Position numbers and translations under genes: made by a program. This document shows positions 9,809 to 20,582 of a stretch of DNA of 64,000 bases, in pieces. Below the pieces are notes generated by a model that ran no database searches, had not been told where the DNA came from, and saw only the letters and a list, made by a program, of their open reading frames with translations. Within the stretch, counting starts at the first letter, position 1; each line of letters starts with the position of its first letter. The DNA is from Nematopogon swammerdamellus (Eukaryota; Arthropoda; Insecta; Lepidoptera; Adelidae), in the NCBI GenBank assembly GCA_946902875.1, contig OX336342.1:9541523-9605522 (forward strand). The letters run 5' to 3'.

Positions 9809-10835
9809 TTTTTTTATAGAAAAATATAAAAAAAATACGTCCCTACTGCAGTAATATACCTAAACATAGACATACTCTTGTAAACACACAAACACATATA
9901 CTACAGCAAAAGTGTCGTGACGGTCGAATTCTTACACTTTTTTCGGCCTAGCTCTTATTCGCCAAGTGTCTGGAGTGTAACGTGCGATAAGGAACTTCGT
10001 TAAAACTAAAAGTTTGAAAATAGAAGCACTCTAACGCATGTCTAACGGCTATCCGCAGGCTTAAATTACTCCCCTGTAGTCTGTCTTACTTTCCGATTAA
10101 ATAAACGTGTGCGCCTCCGGAGCCCGTATAAATAGTCACACGACCCTCGTATTGTACGGATTCCCGTCGTCGTGCCGCGCCAACGCGAATATTTATTACT
10201 TTTTTGTAAGGACCTAGAGTTCATCTACTTTATGTTGACACATCCGTTCTTTGCACAGTCAATATTTGTATATAAGACCGAGGAATATAAGCTGCGTCAA
10301 ATGTGTATGGACGTACTCCAACTGTAGGATTGCCACAAGAGCCAATTTAGACCTATATAGGCTCGGCGATCCAAGTGGAACGCACTTCGTTTCATATTTT
10401 ACTTTTCCCAAATACGGATTCATTCAAAAAGAAATTGCGAATAAATTCGTAAAAAAAAATTATGTTTCATCTGACTTTGGATGGCAATTGGATGACCTTG
10501 GAATTGGACCTTGGTAACTAAATAAAGTGCGCGAAATGAACTACAGCGTGTGTGGTGTTCAACCACAAAACAGTTCTAGCAATGTCACAACCCTTGTCAT
10601 CAGATTAAAGCTGTAAATTTCAGCTCCTCCGCTGCGTTAACTAGAATTGTTTTATCATCAAGTAGAACAACGTATAAATACTGACCATACAATTCAGCTT
10701 CTATTATACATACATAAGACAAACAATTTAATGAAAATTATAAAATAGTATGCTAGTTTAGTCAGTTCCGTCTAAAATAACCTATTAGTTAGCTAAATCT
10801 TTTTTATTCTTTTCAGTTGCAAATATTGCCTACAT
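9809..10835. other. Unassigned region with a TATA-like promoter motif
   Basis: TATAAATA at 10127-10134 sits in a short GC-richer stretch, with AATAAA motifs nearby at 10098 and 10522. An 88-codon frame (10251-10517) follows but has no ATG start and no known domain. The block from about 9914 (TGTCGTGACGG) could be a decayed solo LTR, but I found no matching terminal duplication. Confidence 0.3.
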
Positions 10836-11324
10836 CAGCGGTTGTCAATCTATGGTACGCGTACCACCAGTGGTACGCAGACTTTTCCGAGGTGGTACGC
10901 GAAAAAATGAAAAATAATGCTACAAAATTTCATAAGCAGTAATAAAAAGTGCCATAATCCTAATTTAGAAAGTTTTGTTGATGAAAATTAATTGAAGATG
11001 TTCTTAGCGATATAAAAACCCACTGTCAAACAAATGTACATAATATGTAGAGGAATATTTTAAATAAGATTTTTCAGAGTTAATTCATTCGATTAAAAAA
11101 TTTATTTCCATAACAAATCAATTTTTAGATTCGATTCCGAGATCACTTGCATTCAAGGAAAGATAATTTAATTGAACTTTCGTGTGATGGTAACCTCCAA
11201 AGAGAATTTAAGAATGTGCATATAGAAGATAAGTATTATTATTAAATTCTTGTAGGTAAAGGTGGTACGCCGCCAAACATATTGGTTTTAGTGGTACCTG
11301 AAAAAAAACGTTTGAGAACCCCTG
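10836..11324. mobile_element. hAT (Charlie-like) non-autonomous transposon
   Basis: 489 bp. The left end is CAGCGGTTGTCAA and the right end, read on the other strand, is CAGGGGTTCTCAAACG, the classic hAT Charlie-type terminal inverted repeat. The flanks are an 8-bp target duplication with one mismatch (GCCTACAT at 10828-10835, GTCTACAT at 11325-11332). GGTACGC motifs repeat inside both ends. It has no transposase frame, so it depends on another copy. Confidence 0.9.
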
Positions 11325-11563
11325 GTCTACATGATGTTTTAAATAGACCTCGCTTCTGAAAGCCTTCATTTCGTGCCAATACGAGTTTACATGGTCGATA
11401 AATATTTTCATTAGTCAGTGAAATTGTTGGCACGAATTAACAAAATATGTCCTTTTATTTTCAAAGAGAATACTGCGGCGGCAATTCATTTGGTTATTGT
11501 CGCATGGAAAACGACACACACAGGTGTACTGGGTAATTTTGTAAGTACTCGTATGTAGGTAGA
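11325..11563. other. Unassigned spacer
   Basis: AT-rich DNA between the hAT element and repeat F. No supported feature. Confidence 0.4.
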
Positions 11564-11908
11564 TACCGTGTGAGGCCGGTAGATACTTAAAAAGAATAGC
11601 GCCACTGCATCTCTCCCCGTGCATGTCCTAAAAGGCGACTAAAGAACAAGGACAAGGTTCCGTGCTAAAGGCGACAGGTTAAACACCTTTCACCTTGGCA
11701 CGGTCCTTCAATCCAAGTTATGCAGCAGGTGGGTCTTCGTGCCTTACTTGCTGCTTGTTCGTTATCTTGTCTGAACACTTTGCGAAAAGTGGTGGTCGGT
11801 GTTGTAATGTAATTTGCCGGAGCCCCTGCAAGACAACACCGATTACTCTGCGTACGCTTACCCCGATTGTCGGGATACAGCGTGTTGCATGTATGTATGT
11901 ATGTAGGT
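11564..11908 (+). repeat. Repeat family F with ATGT tail
   Basis: It starts TACCGTGTGAGGCCGG and CACTGCATCTCTCCCCGTG, the same head as the composite SINEs at 20102 and 41002. It then takes a different path and ends ACACCGATTACTCTG, TACCCCGATTGTCGGGATA, CAGCGTGTTG and (ATGT)n. Tail fragments recur at 14318-14375 (minus) and 44930-44995. It looks like a SINE-like retroposon with a tetranucleotide tail. Confidence 0.6.
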
Positions 11909-12051
11909 AGACAGACACGTGTCAAATACATGAGTAAGAGTGCTATTCCCAGTATTCAAAGTCTTTCGATGACTTACATAAAATCGGTCGGCTCACCTCT
12001 GTATTTCTTCGCCTTCGAGAACACAAATTCTAAGAAAGCGGCTTCGAGAAA

Positions 12052-12464
12052 GAGGCGGGTGGCCGAGTGGTTTGGGCATCGGCTTCTCATGCGAGAGGTC
12101 CGAGGTTCGAATCCGATCGGCGTGTACCAATGAGTTTTTTCTGACAAAAAAAAAATTACGTGCATACCTACATCTGCTGCTGCTGCTGCTTCACCGTTCG
12201 GAATCGGTGTAAAATTGTAGGTCCCTTCCCTTACACCTTACTAGGTGGTAGGCTCAAATTGTAGCCGACTGGATTGGTACCACCGTAATGGATGTAAGAT
12301 GGCCCCATAGCAGCCTCGGTTGTGTTCTCCTCTAGTCCAGTATAGCCAGCAATCCAGGGAAGTCTCCGGTATGGCACCTACCTTCTCGGAGGTGATATTG
12401 GCTGGTCGGAGCATGTGCTTTGGCCCCTCCGACAAAGCCACTCATACCGGATTACATAAAAAAA
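12052..12464 (+). mobile_element. SINE-B, full length with tRNA-like head
   Basis: The tRNA-like head spans ~12055-12131 with box A TGGCCGAGTGG (12060-12070) and box B GGTTCGAATCC (12104-12114), 33 bp apart as in a real tRNA, and ends near ACCA. It is followed by a CTG microsatellite (12173-12190), the shared core (TTACTAGGTGGTAGG, ATTGGTACCACCG), the B tail and CATACCGGATTACAT plus an A-run. RNA polymerase III transcription is expected from the boxes. This is the reference copy for SINE-B here. Confidence 0.9.
12060..12114 (+). promoter_or_regulatory. Pol III internal promoter (boxes A and B) of SINE-B
   Basis: Box A TGGCCGAGTGG and box B GGTTCGAATCC both fit the tRNA consensus. A tRNA gene is unlikely because the sequence runs on into the SINE body and the anticodon arm is poor. 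Confidence 0.75.
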
Positions 12465-12984
12465 CATTTAAGTATTTAACTCTACTAGTAATAAAAAGGA
12501 AACAATTGCATTTGCCAAGACCACGAGCAGGCGGCGACGATTTTGTACTTTATATTTCAAGAATTGGTAATCGATTAAATTATAAAACAAAATCTTCATC
12601 AAAATATTCCAAAACAAGTAATTTCAAACGAACAACCTTAAGGGACACTGATTTATTCAACATTATTTAATATTACCCGCTTACTATCTCACTAAACTGA
12701 ACCGGAATAGCAATGAGTGAGAAGACATTTATCATAGAGTTCCTGTACTTAGTTCTAGGCGGTTGGCTATGCTGGCGGGGGGCAGGGCGGGCGTAGGCGC
12801 CGTGGCGTGGGTGCCGCTAGGTAGACAAGACGTGAACGGCATACTCTCTATGTTCTGACATAGAACAGAACAGTTCTCCGATTATTAAAGATGTCATTTG
12901 TGCACGTGATGGTGATACAGGCTGAAGGCCGCGTGTGGATTGTATTGTATTTGTTTATTGATCATGGCAGTTCGACTGCACTCG
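12465..12984. other. Unassigned spacer with a GC-rich patch
   Basis: A GC-rich patch at 12760-12835 is followed by a small hairpin (CTATGTTCT / AGAACATAG-like, near 12848-12870). No frame or element is recognised. Confidence 0.35.
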
Positions 12985-13224
12985 ATTTCCCTTATTACCT
13001 TACTAGGTGGTAGGGTTCAATCCGCCCGGGTTGGTACCACCGCACTAAATGAAACGTCGGTCGAAACGGCTATGTGAATAGTTTGTGTTTTTCGTCCAGT
13101 TCAGTGTAGCCGGCACGACCGAAGGGAAGCACTGACATGGCACCTAGTTCACCCGGTGTTATGGGCTGACTTCACGGATGTTGTAGGTGATGTAGCCAAC
13201 CGTGTCGGTTTCCATAAAAAAAAA
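12985..13224 (+). mobile_element. SINE-A, 5'-truncated
   Basis: Begins at the shared core and runs through the complete A tail to CAGT-like GTCGGTTTCCATA plus an A-run. Head missing. Confidence 0.85.
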
Positions 13225-13531
13225 CCTCGAACAAATTGTTCTATCCGGTTCGATTACACCCACGAAGAAAAAACGGAAAGAAACTTCGCAGTGTATTTTT
13301 TTTTTCATACATATGATTATAAGTATTTTAGTGACTAGCCGCAATTAATAACATCGTTTACAGTCTATCGAAAACACAGCTTGAGAGCAAGATTAACAAT
13401 TTTTGCTAAGAATTATTTACAAAGACTTATTAATGAAGTGTATCAGTAAAGAGCTTTGTTAAACTTTGAAACGTAATTTGTATCAACTTAATTATGTTAG
13501 TACATTAACATACTACAATATAGTATAAGTG

Positions 13532-13893
13532 TTTTATGGAAACTGACACGGTTGGCTACAACACCTGTGATGTTAGCCCATAACACCGGGTGAACTAGGT
13601 GCCATGTCAGTGCTTCTCTTCATTTCATGTCGGCTACACTGAACTGGACTGAAAACACGAACTGTTTACATAGCCGTTTCGACCGACGTTTCATTCAGTG
13701 CGGTGGTACCAACCCGGGCGGGATAAACCCTACCACCTAGTAAGGTAACAAGGAAAGGAACCTACAGTTTTACGTGGAATCCGAACCACAGTCAGCCTCC
13801 AACAGTCGAGCGGTCACCCATCCAAGTACTGCCCGCACTCAGGTGTGCCTAATAACAGTCGACCGAACGCACCACTGAGCTACCGAGGCTGAC
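13532..13893 (-). mobile_element. SINE-A, near full length
   Basis: The tail A-run lies at the low end and the head TAGCTCAGTGGTG at 13870-13890 (read on the minus strand). The copy has a small deletion in the tail near 13560 relative to other copies. Confidence 0.85.
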
Positions 13894-14317
13894 AAAAGGC
13901 GAGTATGCTACCAATTGGAGCAGACCATGTGGTCTCCAGAAACAGCACCCGTTCACGAGCATCACGCCAGGGCCAGACATTGCCTCGCATTCCAAAATAT
14001 ATGTACTTAATAGAATAGAAATACATCCAAGAATTCCAGCGCCTGAAAACCATTAGAATAGGTGGAGTAGGGGCTTATTCGATGCAAAATAACAATTGAA
14101 ACTGCCGGAACAAGAGCCGTAACAAACAATAGAAACGCTGTTCATGGATTGAAAGTTGAATAAAAGCTTTCTCCCCCATCAATTCTACCAATAAGTCAGT
14201 ACCTACAGGTGTAATCATTGAGTGGCTTCTCGACCTTCAAATACAACAATGGTTGATTGAAAATAAATCATTTCAAACTCAAATTATTTCAAATTAATTA
14301 TTTATTTGCAAAACATA
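13894..14317. other. Unassigned spacer
   Basis: No supported gene or element. Confidence 0.4.
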
Positions 14318-14375
14318 CATCACACACGCTGAATCCCGACAATCGGGGTAATCAGAGTAATCGGTGTTGTATTCG
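14318..14375 (-). repeat. Repeat family F, tail fragment
   Basis: On the minus strand it reads ACACCGATTACTCTGATTAC, then CCCCGATTGTCGGGATTCAG and CGTGTGTGATG. It is the same tail as at 11830-11900. Confidence 0.55.
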
Positions 14376-14976
14376 GTCGGTATGTATTTGCAAAACAACA
14401 TTTATAAAATTATTTATTATACAGTGAAAAGAGTTTATCCACGGAGGAACCCCTGCCCCCTAAACTAGCGCAAGCCGTATTATAGGAGGCAGGTAACTGT
14501 CGATGTTCGTTACAATTCCTTCTAACATTTCTAGGCGCTGCTGCATTCTTTGTGCGAACCTCTTTAAACGCGGGCCTAGCAGGCGCTATCAAAAATAGCA
14601 AGCACTCAAGCGAACTGGGATCACGTGCTTTAAAGGTAGATTGGGTTGAGCATTAGGCATTCAGTGCAGAATTGCTACTTTGCTCATTGCATATTGAAAA
14701 ATCGAAATTGTTTACACAATTACGAATATACCTACTTCTCCCGCATCCCGGAGGTTAGTTAAAATAGAATAGAATGCCTAACGGCATTGAGCTCGTTTAT
14801 TGTACTAAATTTTCATGAATTGGAGTTCAATAAATAATACACACTTATAAATACATACACTCTTTTTGGGCAGTAAACCATTTCGCTTTTTTTTTTCAAT
14901 AAGCAATGAGTAACGTAGCAATATTCAAATGTACCTATGTGTTGAATTTTCATACTTACTTACATGTAATTATTTA
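14376..14976. other. Unassigned spacer
   Basis: A minus frame at 14410-14601 is open but starts at TTG, has no domain and no supported splice sites; I do not call it a gene. Confidence 0.35.
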
Positions 14977-15373
14977 TTTTTATGTAATCCGTTATGGGTG
15001 ACGGAGTCAAAGGGGCTAGAGCACATTCTCCGACCAGTCAATATCACCTCCGAGAAGGTAGGTGCCATACCGGAGACTTCCCTTTCGATTGCTGGCTGTA
15101 CTGGACTAGAGGAAAACACAGCCGAGGCTGATATGTGGCCATCTTACATCCAGTGCGGTCATCGAGTACGGTGGTGGTACCAATCACCTAGTAAGGGGCA
15201 AGGAAAGGTACCTACAGTTTTACACCGGTTGCGAACGGTCAAGCAGCAGGTAGGTGTAGGTTTTTTCAGGACGTAAATTTTTCCGTCAGAAAAAAATTGA
15301 TTGTAAGACGCCGACCGGATTCGAACCTCGGACAAGAGAAGCCGACGTCCAGACAACTTGGCCACCCGCCCCT
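14977..15373 (-). mobile_element. SINE-B, near full length
   Basis: The minus strand carries the tRNA-like head (GGGCGGGTGGCCAAGTTG, box B GGTTCGAATCC at ~15319-15329), the core and the B tail ending at ATGTAA-like sequence beside the homopolymer at 14977. The head has drifted more than the copy at 12052. Confidence 0.88.
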
Positions 15374-16207
15374 CGTATAGTATAATGTTTTTATTAATGT
15401 TTATCTCCCCTTTTGCAAGAGGTGATATTAGTTCCAATATATGGGTGGTTTACGTTGAATGTCTCTACACTATGAAGAACTTTGTTTTTGTGTGCCTGAA
15501 TATATTTTCTTAGTATAAGTCGGCCTGAAACTCAGTACTGACGATAGTGGGCTGAATAGTTAAAAATATAAGTCTCAAATTATCTCAAAATTCTAAAAGA
15601 CATCCAAGAAAAAATATCAAAACGGTTGAAATAATAGATACTCCACTTCACAGCAGTATCATCGTACAAAGTTTATTAAATAGATCAAACGATCGCTGTT
15701 TCTTTTTGGAAGCAAAACTTGAGACAGAAAACAAAATTAATATTGTTGCCCTTGATATCTGGAACTATTAATATAAAATTGTGAAAATCATCATGCCATC
15801 ATCATCATCATCTGTGTGACCCCCTTTACTTCTTAGCGCCTTTGGACTCAAATTGGCTCACGGAGGAACTCGAATCATTGAGACACAGGCAAAAATCGGT
15901 TCCCTTAATCTGATTCGTAGGTACCTACTACCATGACCGGTGCTGCGATGAACTGGCTTCCCTCATCCCTTCCCCCACACGTATCCGCCACACGCTCTGG
16001 ACTTGATCGGAAAATCCATATTATGTTATTGACACCCAACTTCTGAGAACGCATCACTTTTCGAAATCGTTCCTGTGTCGTACTTACGGCGAAAATATGG
16101 AATTTTCTTCCTGTTAGTGTTCCTATTACTATAACCTGGAGATTTTCAAAAATCGTAATCAATTAGACGACGACCTTATCCTCCTTATAGCTGGCATGGC
16201 TCCTCTC
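15374..16207. other. Unassigned AT-rich spacer
   Basis: Contains an ATC microsatellite near 15788-15812. A minus frame at 15905-16162 has no start or domain support. Confidence 0.4.
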
Positions 16208-16304
16208 TGAGCGTGGTTTCACGAGGAGTGGTGTTATTGGCTGTACCTGATCTTCCATTGAGCTTTTGGGCACAGCCACCCGTGCCGGCTGCCCATAAAA
16301 AAAA
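16208..16304 (+). repeat. Repeat family D, 3' tail fragment
   Basis: TGAGCGTGGTTTCACGAGG through CACAGCCACCCGTGCCGG to CCATA and an A-run. Confidence 0.6.
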
Positions 16305-16625
16305 TTACATTGTAAAAGTGTACCGGACTTCAATAAATGCATAAAAACCCAGATATCTGTTTTTGAACCGACTTCATTATTATGTAAGATTTGAAACAAA
16401 AACTTTAAAATTTAGGCTTTAATAAGGAGACCAAATTCCACAAGCACCTACTCAGTGATATCGCATAAATAATATACTACAGAATGGTGCATATAAATCG
16501 ATACTTCAATACTACCTACTAATAATAAATCTGTAAGGGATGGTCATGGAGTAAGTTACTTTGTTTTATGAGATATTGCGTTTGTACACTCTCTGTATGA
16601 TACTAAAACTAAATTGATAATTTTT

Positions 16626-16790
16626 AGAATACATACATAAATAGCGTCACGCCTGTTTCCCGGTGGGGTAGGCAGAGACAACGGATCTCCACGTGCCACG
16701 ATCCTGACACACCTCTGCCGCCTCTTCCACTCCCATAATGTTCTTCATGCATGCTCGTCGGTTACGGGTACTACGTAATTTAATTTTTAG
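16626..16790 (+). repeat. Repeat family G (CACGCCTGTTTCCCGG type)
   Basis: ATACATACATAAATAGCG leads into CACGCCTGTTTCCCGGTGGG and GTAGGCAGAGAC. This motif string is widespread in lepidopteran genomes as a retroposon tail. A decayed relative may lie at 17683-17745 (GATAGGTAGAAACGACG). Confidence 0.5.
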
Positions 16791-16838
16791 AAATCTCTAT
16801 GAAAACTGAAAAGAAGAGAAAAAAGTATGTGTGTATGT

Positions 16839-16948
16839 TTTTTTTATGGAAACTGACACGGTTGCCTACATCACCTACAACATCCGTGATGTCAGCCCAT
16901 AACACCGGGTGAACTAGGTGCCATGTCAGTGCTTCCCTTCGGTCGTAT
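16839..16948 (-). mobile_element. SINE-A tail fragment
   Basis: Only the last ~110 bp of the A tail, ending abruptly at the start of the Helitron-like sequence at 16949. Confidence 0.8.
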
Positions 16949-17236
16949 ATGTATGTATATATGTATATTCCTCCATAACTCTTAAGCCGATCATCCGAAT
17001 TCTATGAAACTTAGTACAAGCACATTTAACTATACGGGACACAGGATATATAGGATATATATATATACATACAGGATATATAGAAATAAAATTCAGTTCC
17101 GGTTACGCTAAGATGTGGCTCTCATACAAACCGAATTGTTCCGAGCGCCGAAATAAAGGTACGGTAGCGGGTTTAATTGTTTTTTTTTTTAAATACGAAT
17201 TTCACGCTAGCGAAGCCGCAGCCAAAAGCTATACAA
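16949..17236 (+). mobile_element. Helitron-like element, 3' part
   Basis: Shares the internal block ACTATACGGGACACAGG and CAGTTCCGGTTACGCTAAGA with the large element at 36690-39759. It ends in AATACGAATTTCACGC, the AGCGAAGC loop and GCAAAAGCTAT. The expected terminal CTAG has decayed to CTAT. Confidence 0.6.
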
Positions 17237-17238
17237 AA

Positions 17239-17778
17239 TAAAGATGTTTATTTGAATGAATGAATTGAGTTTATTTGTGTATCTATATTAATTAATAAAA
17301 TACGATACATGTATGCCCCAAACACAATTAATCAGCGGTTAAATTGCAGCTTAAAAACGTAAACGAATTTGGTCAACCTTTAAACGAAATTACTTCTATT
17401 ACAGGGCCTCAAAAACAAATAAGCCCCGCTAACCCTCTAGCTAGGTAAACCCCTCGTCCGCTCTGCGTTTAATAAAAACTCTGCGCTCGGGCGGGACTAT
17501 AGCGGTTTATGAGACAGTGGAAAGAAAGGAAAACGTTTGGGTATTCTCTGCTCTATATTATTACCACATGGTAATAATACAGATCGAGAATAACTAAACT
17601 TCTTACACCCGGATGGTAGCGGCGGCAGTCAGGAGGGAACACCTAGTATGTTGGGATTTTTTTAAATATATACTTAACTTCACACCTAGATTTAGATCCT
17701 GATGGGATAGGTAGAAACGACGATTGTCCACGTTACCGCGCGACGTTAAAATTCCATGTTTTTGATCACTTCCAGACA
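17239..17778. other. Unassigned spacer
   Basis: AT-rich; a mirror-like TATTATTACCACATGGTAATAATA at ~17556-17579 is a short palindrome. No gene supported. Confidence 0.35.
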
Positions 17779-17999
17779 TCCTTACCTATAATAAAATCCA
17801 ACGTCTGCTTTGTGTCTGTCTGAGTGTCTATCTGTCCGCTTATAACTCGAGAACCACTGAACCGATTTTAATAAAAAAAAATCTACGAATAGCTTGATTC
17901 TTCCCATCAACTATAGGCTACTTACCATCACGCTAAATGGCTTATGAGGTTAGCAGTGAAGTGAAATATGAGAGCGGGCGGAGCCGCGGGCACAGCTTG
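17779..17999 (+). mobile_element. Non-autonomous Helitron, 221 bp
   Basis: Starts TCCTTACCTATAATAAAATC after an A, contains AACCACTGAACCGATTTTAA, and ends in GAGCGGGCGGAGCCGCGGGC, ACAGCTTG, before a T. It matches the 218-bp minus-strand copy at 63131-63348 along its length; the terminal CTAG has become CTTG here. Confidence 0.8.
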
Positions 18000-18424
18000 T
18001 AATGTATATAATGTTTATAGGATTCCGTACTCTATGTGAGAAAAAATAGGATCCCTTATTTATAGGATCACTCTCGTATGTGTCTGTCTGTCACAGCTTA
18101 TTTTCTCCGAATTTACTGGATGAAAAAAGTTTAAATTTGGTACAAAATATATTATATATATATGAGAGAGTTTGATGACCCAATCACGAACGTACCTATA
18201 GCGTAAATCAACGAATTTCGATTTTGGGGATCAATTAGAAATTTAAAAAAAATCACGTGTGTAATGTGACATATAATAGAAAGGGCTCGTTATAAGGAAT
18301 TTTTCATAATTTTAAAATTCATAGTTTAGATATTAAGAAAAGTGGTCAAGTGAACCATGTTCACGTGCCGAGGGTCCCGTATACGCTGTTTCACTTTCAT
18401 CTAATTAAATTTTCTATTAGGGTG
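18000..18424. other. Degenerate repeat spacer
   Basis: GGATTCCGTACTCTATGTG and GTGTCTGTCTGTCACAGC resemble the internal part of the GGCCAAGTGCGAGTC repeat family. Too decayed to bound. Confidence 0.3.
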
Positions 18425-18600
18425 CGGTCAGGCTTTGGAGGGGTGGCCGTACGACCGTTGAAGTTGACAGTGGTTCGGATTCCACTTGAAACTGTTGTGT
18501 GTACATATTTAGCTGGTAGGGGTTAACTCGTTCGGATTGGTACACCAGCACTGAACGAAGGTCGGTCGAAGAAAACGGCTATAAAAATTATACGTGTTGT
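18425..18600 (+). mobile_element. SINE-A, strongly decayed
   Basis: Recognisable blocks only: GGTTCGGATTCCAC, TTGGTACACCAGCACTGAA and GGTCGGTCGAAG. The tail after 18580 is lost. Confidence 0.45.
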
Positions 18601-18851
18601 ATTGTAACGGACGACAGTGTTATGTGCTGGGCTATGCGGACGTTCTACATGTACATTTACATGCAGTGCGTGGAGTGGAATTAAAAAAAAATGTGTCTAG
18701 ACAGTATCAAATCGCGGTGAGTGCAAGCGATACGCGCTGCGCGCGAAACTCTGTGTCCGGCCGTAACGGTCTACTTTACGGAAAACCTATTTCGTGCAGT
18801 TCACTTCAATCAGTCAGTCAGTCATATATATCGCTCTAAAGAAGCCTCAAG

Positions 18852-18912
18852 ACTGCTGAACTCTGCTGAAAAATCTACTGAAAACTGTTGAAAACTCTGC
18901 TGAAAATCAAAG
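18852..18912. repeat. Short imperfect tandem repeat (CTGCTGAAAA-like)
   Basis: Five or so units of about 11-14 bp with the core CTGAAAA or CTGTTGAAAA. Intervening bases vary. Confidence 0.5.
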
Positions 18913-19015
18913 AAAGAAGACGTACAGTCCACATCTTGTCTACTGGCTTTATAATTCAACACCATAGACGTGTTTTCTGTCCAGTTAAATGTAGCCGGCA
19001 CGACCAAAGTCCATG

Positions 19016-19380
19016 TTTTTCATGGTAACTGACACGGTTGACTGCATAACTACAACATCTGTAATGTCAGCCCATAACACCGGGTGAACTTGGTGCCGTG
19101 TCAGTGCTTCCCTTCATTTCATGTCGGCTACACTGAAAACACGAACTATGTACGTAGCCGTTTCGACCGACGTTTCATTCAGTGTGTTGGTGGTACCAAC
19201 CCGGGCGGGATAAACCGTACCACTTAGTAAGGTAAGAAGGTAAGGGACTTACAGTTTTACGTGGAATCCGAACCACGGTCGGACTCAACCGTCGAGCGGT
19301 CACCCATCTAAGTACTGACCGCGCCCTTTTGTGCTTAATAACAGTCGACCGACTGCACCACTGAGTTACCGAGGCTGGCG
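19016..19380 (-). mobile_element. SINE-A, near full length
   Basis: All parts are present on the minus strand: head with AGCCTCGGTAACTCAGTGG, GGTTCGGATTCC, core, A tail. A short plus-strand scrap of the same tail (TGTAGCCGGCACGACC) lies just before it at ~18980-19008. Confidence 0.85.
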
Positions 19381-20101
19381 AATGACTGACGATCTAGTCT
19401 AAGACCAAAAGTCTTTTCACCCAATCTTCACGGCGTAGATTCGACGAGATCATTGCTACTATCACGAGCCGTCTTCCGCTTCTATAACTAGGGCGACTCC
19501 CTCCACGGCCCACTATGGTTTATGGGCGGAAATAATTCAAATTTACAAAATTGAATCCACGATATCTGCTATAGCACTTTCATATAGTCAGATAACTAGT
19601 GCTTACTGAACAGTATTAATTTTATTTTTAAACTCTTTACACATCGCAGGATAAACGCTCAAAGTTGCTCAATTTATTTGCAGCGTTATTTAAGATTTAT
19701 GATCAATAAGAATTTTATTTTTTGTATATCTTATTAATTATTGCACAAATACTTTTATTATTTATTATTGAGTGCCTAAGCATTATCTTCCTTAAAATAT
19801 AAAAAAAAAATTGTATTGATGAATTCTCCTCTTCCAAAATACATTTCAAATATATCCCCAAAAAATGTAAAATGAAATACAAACTCCTAGAGCTAAAAGT
19901 TTAGCTACATTTGCCTACGTGCTCGGATGCATATTAAAATATACTCTATACCTTCGTCGATCAGATCTATAAGTTTCAGCTGCTACTTTTTTGCACTTTG
20001 GGAGTAATCGCACTTTGAATGCACCAGGTAAGTGATTAGTGAAACTGCGCGCAATCATTAGTGCACATTAGTACCTAATTAACGTCGCTTTATGAATGGA
20101 T
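19381..20101. other. Unassigned AT-rich spacer
   Basis: No frame, repeat family or structure that I can support. Confidence 0.4.
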
Positions 20102-20457
20102 GTACCGTGTGGGGCTGGTACTTTAAAAAAATAGCCCCACTGCATCTCTCCCCGTGTATGTCGTAAAGCCCCACTGCATCTCTCCCCGTGTATGTCGTAA
20201 AAGGCGACTAAGGGATATGACTCCCTTATATTACTAGGTGGTAGGGTTTAACCCGCCCGGGTTGGTACCACCGCACTGAATGAAAGGTCGGTCGAAACGG
20301 CTATGTAAATAGTTTGTGTTTTCCGTCCAGTTCAGTGTAGCCGGCACTACCGAGGGGAGGCACTGACGTGGCACCAAGTTCACCCGGTGTTATGGGCTGA
20401 CATCATGGATGTTGTAGGTGATGTAAGCCAACCGTGTAATTTTCCATAAAAAAAAAA
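20102..20457 (+). mobile_element. SINE with head C and A-type tail
   Basis: The head differs from SINE-A: TACCGTGTGGGGCTGG, then CCCCACTGCATCTCTCCCCG, AAAAGGCGACTAAGGGATAT. The core and A tail follow. A 34-bp head segment is exactly duplicated in tandem (20134-20167 and 20168-20201). Confidence 0.85.
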
Positions 20458-20582
20458 TGGATGTTGCTAATCTCATTTGGGGTTTCCCCTTCTCATTAAT
20501 GTTATGATCAATTTATATTACTATCCTTAATTTTTAATCATTTAATAACCACTTTCCAACTTGTAAACATCTCCTTCACGAA

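Noticed and set aside
9914..10241. Solo LTR (TG...CA) with TATA box
   Set aside because: No matching target duplication and no second copy in the window.
10251..10517. 88-codon frame after a TATA-like box
   Set aside because: It begins at TTG, has no family resemblance and no coding-like composition.
12052..12131. Functional tRNA gene
   Set aside because: Pol III boxes are good, but the sequence continues into a SINE body and tail, and the same head recurs in SINE-B at 14977.
14410..14601. Minus-strand 63-codon frame
   Set aside because: No ATG start, no splice support and no recognisable motif.
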